Shown here: positions 62,352-64,000 of the stretch, piece after piece
Position numbering within the stretch: position 1 is the first letter of the stretch
How the letters are laid out: the number at the start of each line of letters is the position of its first letter
From: Gimesia benthica
Lineage (GTDB): Bacteria > Planctomycetota > Planctomycetia > Planctomycetales > Planctomycetaceae
Assembly (NCBI RefSeq): GCF_009720525.1
Contig: NZ_CP043930.1
Coordinates: 186,001-250,000 of the forward strand
DNA length: 64,000 bases
Reading direction: 5' to 3'
The notes under the pieces: generated by a model
Seen by the model: the letters and a program-made list of their open reading frames with translations, nothing else
Told to the model about the DNA's origin: nothing
Database searches by the model: none
Position numbers and translations under genes: made by a program

Positions 62352-63566
62352 CTACTTGGAATGATTCAGGAACCCAAAGAGACTCTTTTTCTTCTTCGCG
62401 GCTGAGTCTTCATCATGGGTCAGGCTGTCTCCACCCACGTGTGCAGCCAGCTGCATAATACTGCGGGTGAGTTTGGCCTTGGGAGCCTGCATAACCAACG
62501 GAACCCCGTTATTGCGGGATTCAACCATTGTGGCGTAATCGTTGGGGATCTGCGCGAAAATCTCGCGGCCGATTGTCTCCAGAGCTTTGTTTATACTGAT
62601 CTGTGTATCTTCCAGCCCCAGACGATTCATGACCACCTTCACTTTATCAGCGATCTGATCATGGTTGTCAAAGAACTGGGAAAGGCGTACCACATTCCGT
62701 AAGCAGGGCAGGTCCAGCTGTGCCACCATTAAAACAGAATCGGAAAGTTCCATCGCTGCCAGGTCGAGACTGTTATAGCTCTTGCTGACATCAATCACCA
62801 GATGGGTGAATGTAGCCCGCAACAGGGCGATAATTCGCCTTAGTACGTCCGTATTGATTTGTGTGGACATATCCATCTGCACGGGTCGCGGCAGCAGAAA
62901 CGCACCACAGTTATGTTTGGTCAATGATCGTTTCAGCAGCGAATAATCCAGCCGGGAAATGTTCTCAGCCACGTCCTGAATCGTGTAATCGGGAATGATA
63001 TCCAGCCAGACATCAGAATCCCCCAATGCGAGATCCAGGTCGATCACCGCGACGCTGTTGTGTTCGTTACTCGCCAGACAGCAGGCCAGATTGATGGCCA
63101 GTGAAGTACAGCCCACGCCGCCACTCACACCAGCCACGGTAATGACCTGGCTGGAACGAGGCGCTTTATGTTCGCCACCCTCTGATTTCCCTGAAGAGAT
63201 CTGGATGCGATTCAGCGCAGAGAGGAAGTCTTCCAGCACCAGCGGAAAGCCCAGGAACTCTTTCGCCCCGTTCCGCATGGCACGCAGAATCAGGCTGCCT
63301 TCCTGGGATCTGCTGACCACAATTACGCTGCAACTGGGCAGGTCCCGGGTTACCTGGGCAATCAGATTCAGGGCCATTTCCGGATCTGCGTCGAGCGAAA
63401 TCAGAGCTATGTCCGGCTTGGTCTGTGAAACCACCTCAGTAAAGAATTCATATCGACTGCACTCAGCCTCGAGCCAGACCATATCGACACCAATCAGCAT
63501 GTTTTTCAGCTCATTGCGCGTCGCCTCATTCGGATCAATAATTGATAGTCGAACTACTCCACTCAT
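62352..63566 (-). CDS. cpaE: CpaE/TadZ-like pilus assembly ATPase with N-terminal receiver-like domain
   Basis: The 404-residue product has a receiver-like domain (about 4-125; IDPNEATRNELKN, ALISLDADPEM) and a MinD/ParA-type ATPase (about 137-375). The deviant Walker A reads GVSGGVGCTSLA, lacking the second Lys, which is usual for CpaE, and VIDLDLALGDSDVWL contains the switch Asp residues. CpaE/TadZ localises the Tad (Flp) pilus machine. The C-terminus is Lys-rich. The partial proline-rich gene upstream on the same strand presumably belongs to the same locus, which continues off the right edge. Confidence 0.85.
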   Translation of the reverse strand: MSGVVRLSIIDPNEATRNELKNMLIGVDMVWLEAECSRYEFFTEVVSQTKPDIALISLDADPEMALNLIAQVTRDLPSCSVIVVSRSQEGSLILRAMRNGAKEFLGFPLVLEDFLSALNRIQISSGKSEGGEHKAPRSSQVITVAGVSGGVGCTSLAINLACCLASNEHNSVAVIDLDLALGDSDVWLDIIPDYTIQDVAENISRLDYSLLKRSLTKHNCGAFLLPRPVQMDMSTQINTDVLRRIIALLRATFTHLVIDVSKSYNSLDLAAMELSDSVLMVAQLDLPCLRNVVRLSQFFDNHDQIADKVKVVMNRLGLEDTQISINKALETIGREIFAQIPNDYATMVESRNNGVPLVMQAPKAKLTRSIMQLAAHVGGDSLTHDEDSAAKKKKSLFGFLNHSK

Positions 63567-63651
63567 AAGTGATCACTTCTGCTTAAGGTATTAATTCTTC
63601 CCTCTGATTACTCTATTATCGAATCAGAGCGGGGCGGGTTTTAAATTTTTT

Positions 63652-64000
63652 CTAGCCCCCCGGTCCAATTAAACCAGGCTGTCCTTTGGGTGGTGTACTT
63701 AAAGTCCCCGGTTTAGGAGCCGGTGCCGGATTTCCCGTTTTCTGTTTGGGTTTCCACTGTCCCTGCGTTCCCTCGGTGAGGTCGGGAACCTTCATCCCCT
63801 GAGCACCAGCGACTGGTTTCGCGGGAGCCTGTTGCATCTTCTGCTGTTCCTGCAGGGCTTTTAGTTCTTCAGGAGACATCGCAGGCTTATGAATCACCTC
63901 AGACTGGATCGTCGGTGGTGCAGGGGGAGGCGGCATCTGCGACCGGGAAGCCGGAGGCAGTACATTATCTTCCATCTGCATCATAGACTCAGGACTGATT
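63652..64000 (-). CDS. C-terminal part of a proline-rich protein (runs off the window)
   Basis: The frame is open to the right edge, so the ATG at 63984 is an internal one and the gene begins outside. The visible 116 residues are rich in Pro, Gln, Ala, Gly and Lys (PPPPAPPT, QKMQQAPAKPVAGAQ, GLIGPGG at the end), with one short helical stretch (SPEELKALQEQQKM). It lies 85 bases upstream of cpaE on the same strand. In Tad loci that position is often held by the secretin or a CpaB/CpaD-like protein, and a proline-rich tail on one of these is plausible, but not shown. Confidence 0.55.
   Translation of the reverse strand, partial: ISPESMMQMEDNVLPPASRSQMPPPPAPPTIQSEVIHKPAMSPEELKALQEQQKMQQAPAKPVAGAQGMKVPDLTEGTQGQWKPKQKTGNPAPAPKPGTLSTPPKGQPGLIGPGG

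Noticed and set aside
1-64000. CRISPR arrays, IS elements, integrase/attachment sites
   Set aside because: No regularly spaced repeats, transposase or integrase motifs, or long terminal inverted repeats were found on reading through both strands by eye. The tRNA-Phe gene has no integrase beside it.

Overview
The window looks like a piece of a planctomycete chromosome, probably close to Gimesia; this is inferred from gene content, not from a database match. The pointers are an ECF sigma factor of the planctomycete type next to a membrane serine/threonine kinase with formylglycine-enzyme-like and leucine-rich modules, a formylmethanofuran dehydrogenase subunit B gene (archaeal-type C1 pathway), a Tad-pilus CpaE ATPase, very large hybrid histidine kinases, many lipoproteins and secreted proteins without known relatives, and moderate GC content. 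No IS element, prophage, CRISPR array or rRNA operon was seen. One tRNA (Phe) is present.

Layout. 1-4.8 kb: a truncated secreted protein, an orphan Tdi1-type immunity domain protein, a GDPD/PLC-like phosphodiesterase, an S1-like protein, a hypothetical, and a secreted protein joining a haem c motif to squalene-cyclase-like repeats. 4.8-9.5 kb: a tightly packed surface-polysaccharide operon (membrane glycosyltransferase, nucleotide-sugar dehydrogenase, epimerase, family 2 glycosyltransferase). 9.5-11.7 kb: small membrane proteins, one of which appears to start at ATT. 11.9-22.9 kb: a signalling region with a CheB-CheR-PAS-kinase-receiver protein, a convergent CsrA-receiver fusion, a frameshifted DUF2071 gene, and a coupled pair made of a receiver-HDOD protein and a three-PAS hybrid kinase.

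22.9-25.6 kb: orphan immunity-type genes (Imm7, an unknown, DUF1963-like) around an SMR efflux pump, then a Tat-type lipoprotein. 25.7-30.3 kb: sigma factor, secreted protein and giant kinase in one direction. 30.5-34.5 kb: small lipoproteins, a VOC protein, a degenerate ABC-ATPase-like protein and tRNA-Phe. 34.7-40.9 kb: a divergent HD-GYP protein, FhcB, a sugar isomerase-like protein, a universal stress protein and a DASS transporter. 40.9-45.2 kb: metallophosphoesterase, yidC and mnmE.

46.2-52.7 kb: an NtrC-type regulator with a clear terminator, a cysteine-rich outer-membrane-like protein, cmk, and a large GH38-like protein. 53.3-59.7 kb: a three-gene operon starting with a PilM-PilN-like fusion, all three products carrying Gly/Met-rich segments, closed by a strong terminator. 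59.7-64 kb: folC, a DinB-like protein, a small acidic protein, cpaE and the 3' end of a proline-rich protein, presumably part of a Tad pilus locus.

The most unusual item is the CsrA-(histidine-kinase-like helix)-receiver fusion at 15689-16444. It suggests that a phosphorelay acts directly on an RNA-binding translational regulator. Its convergent neighbour is a hybrid kinase with intact CheB and CheR domains.
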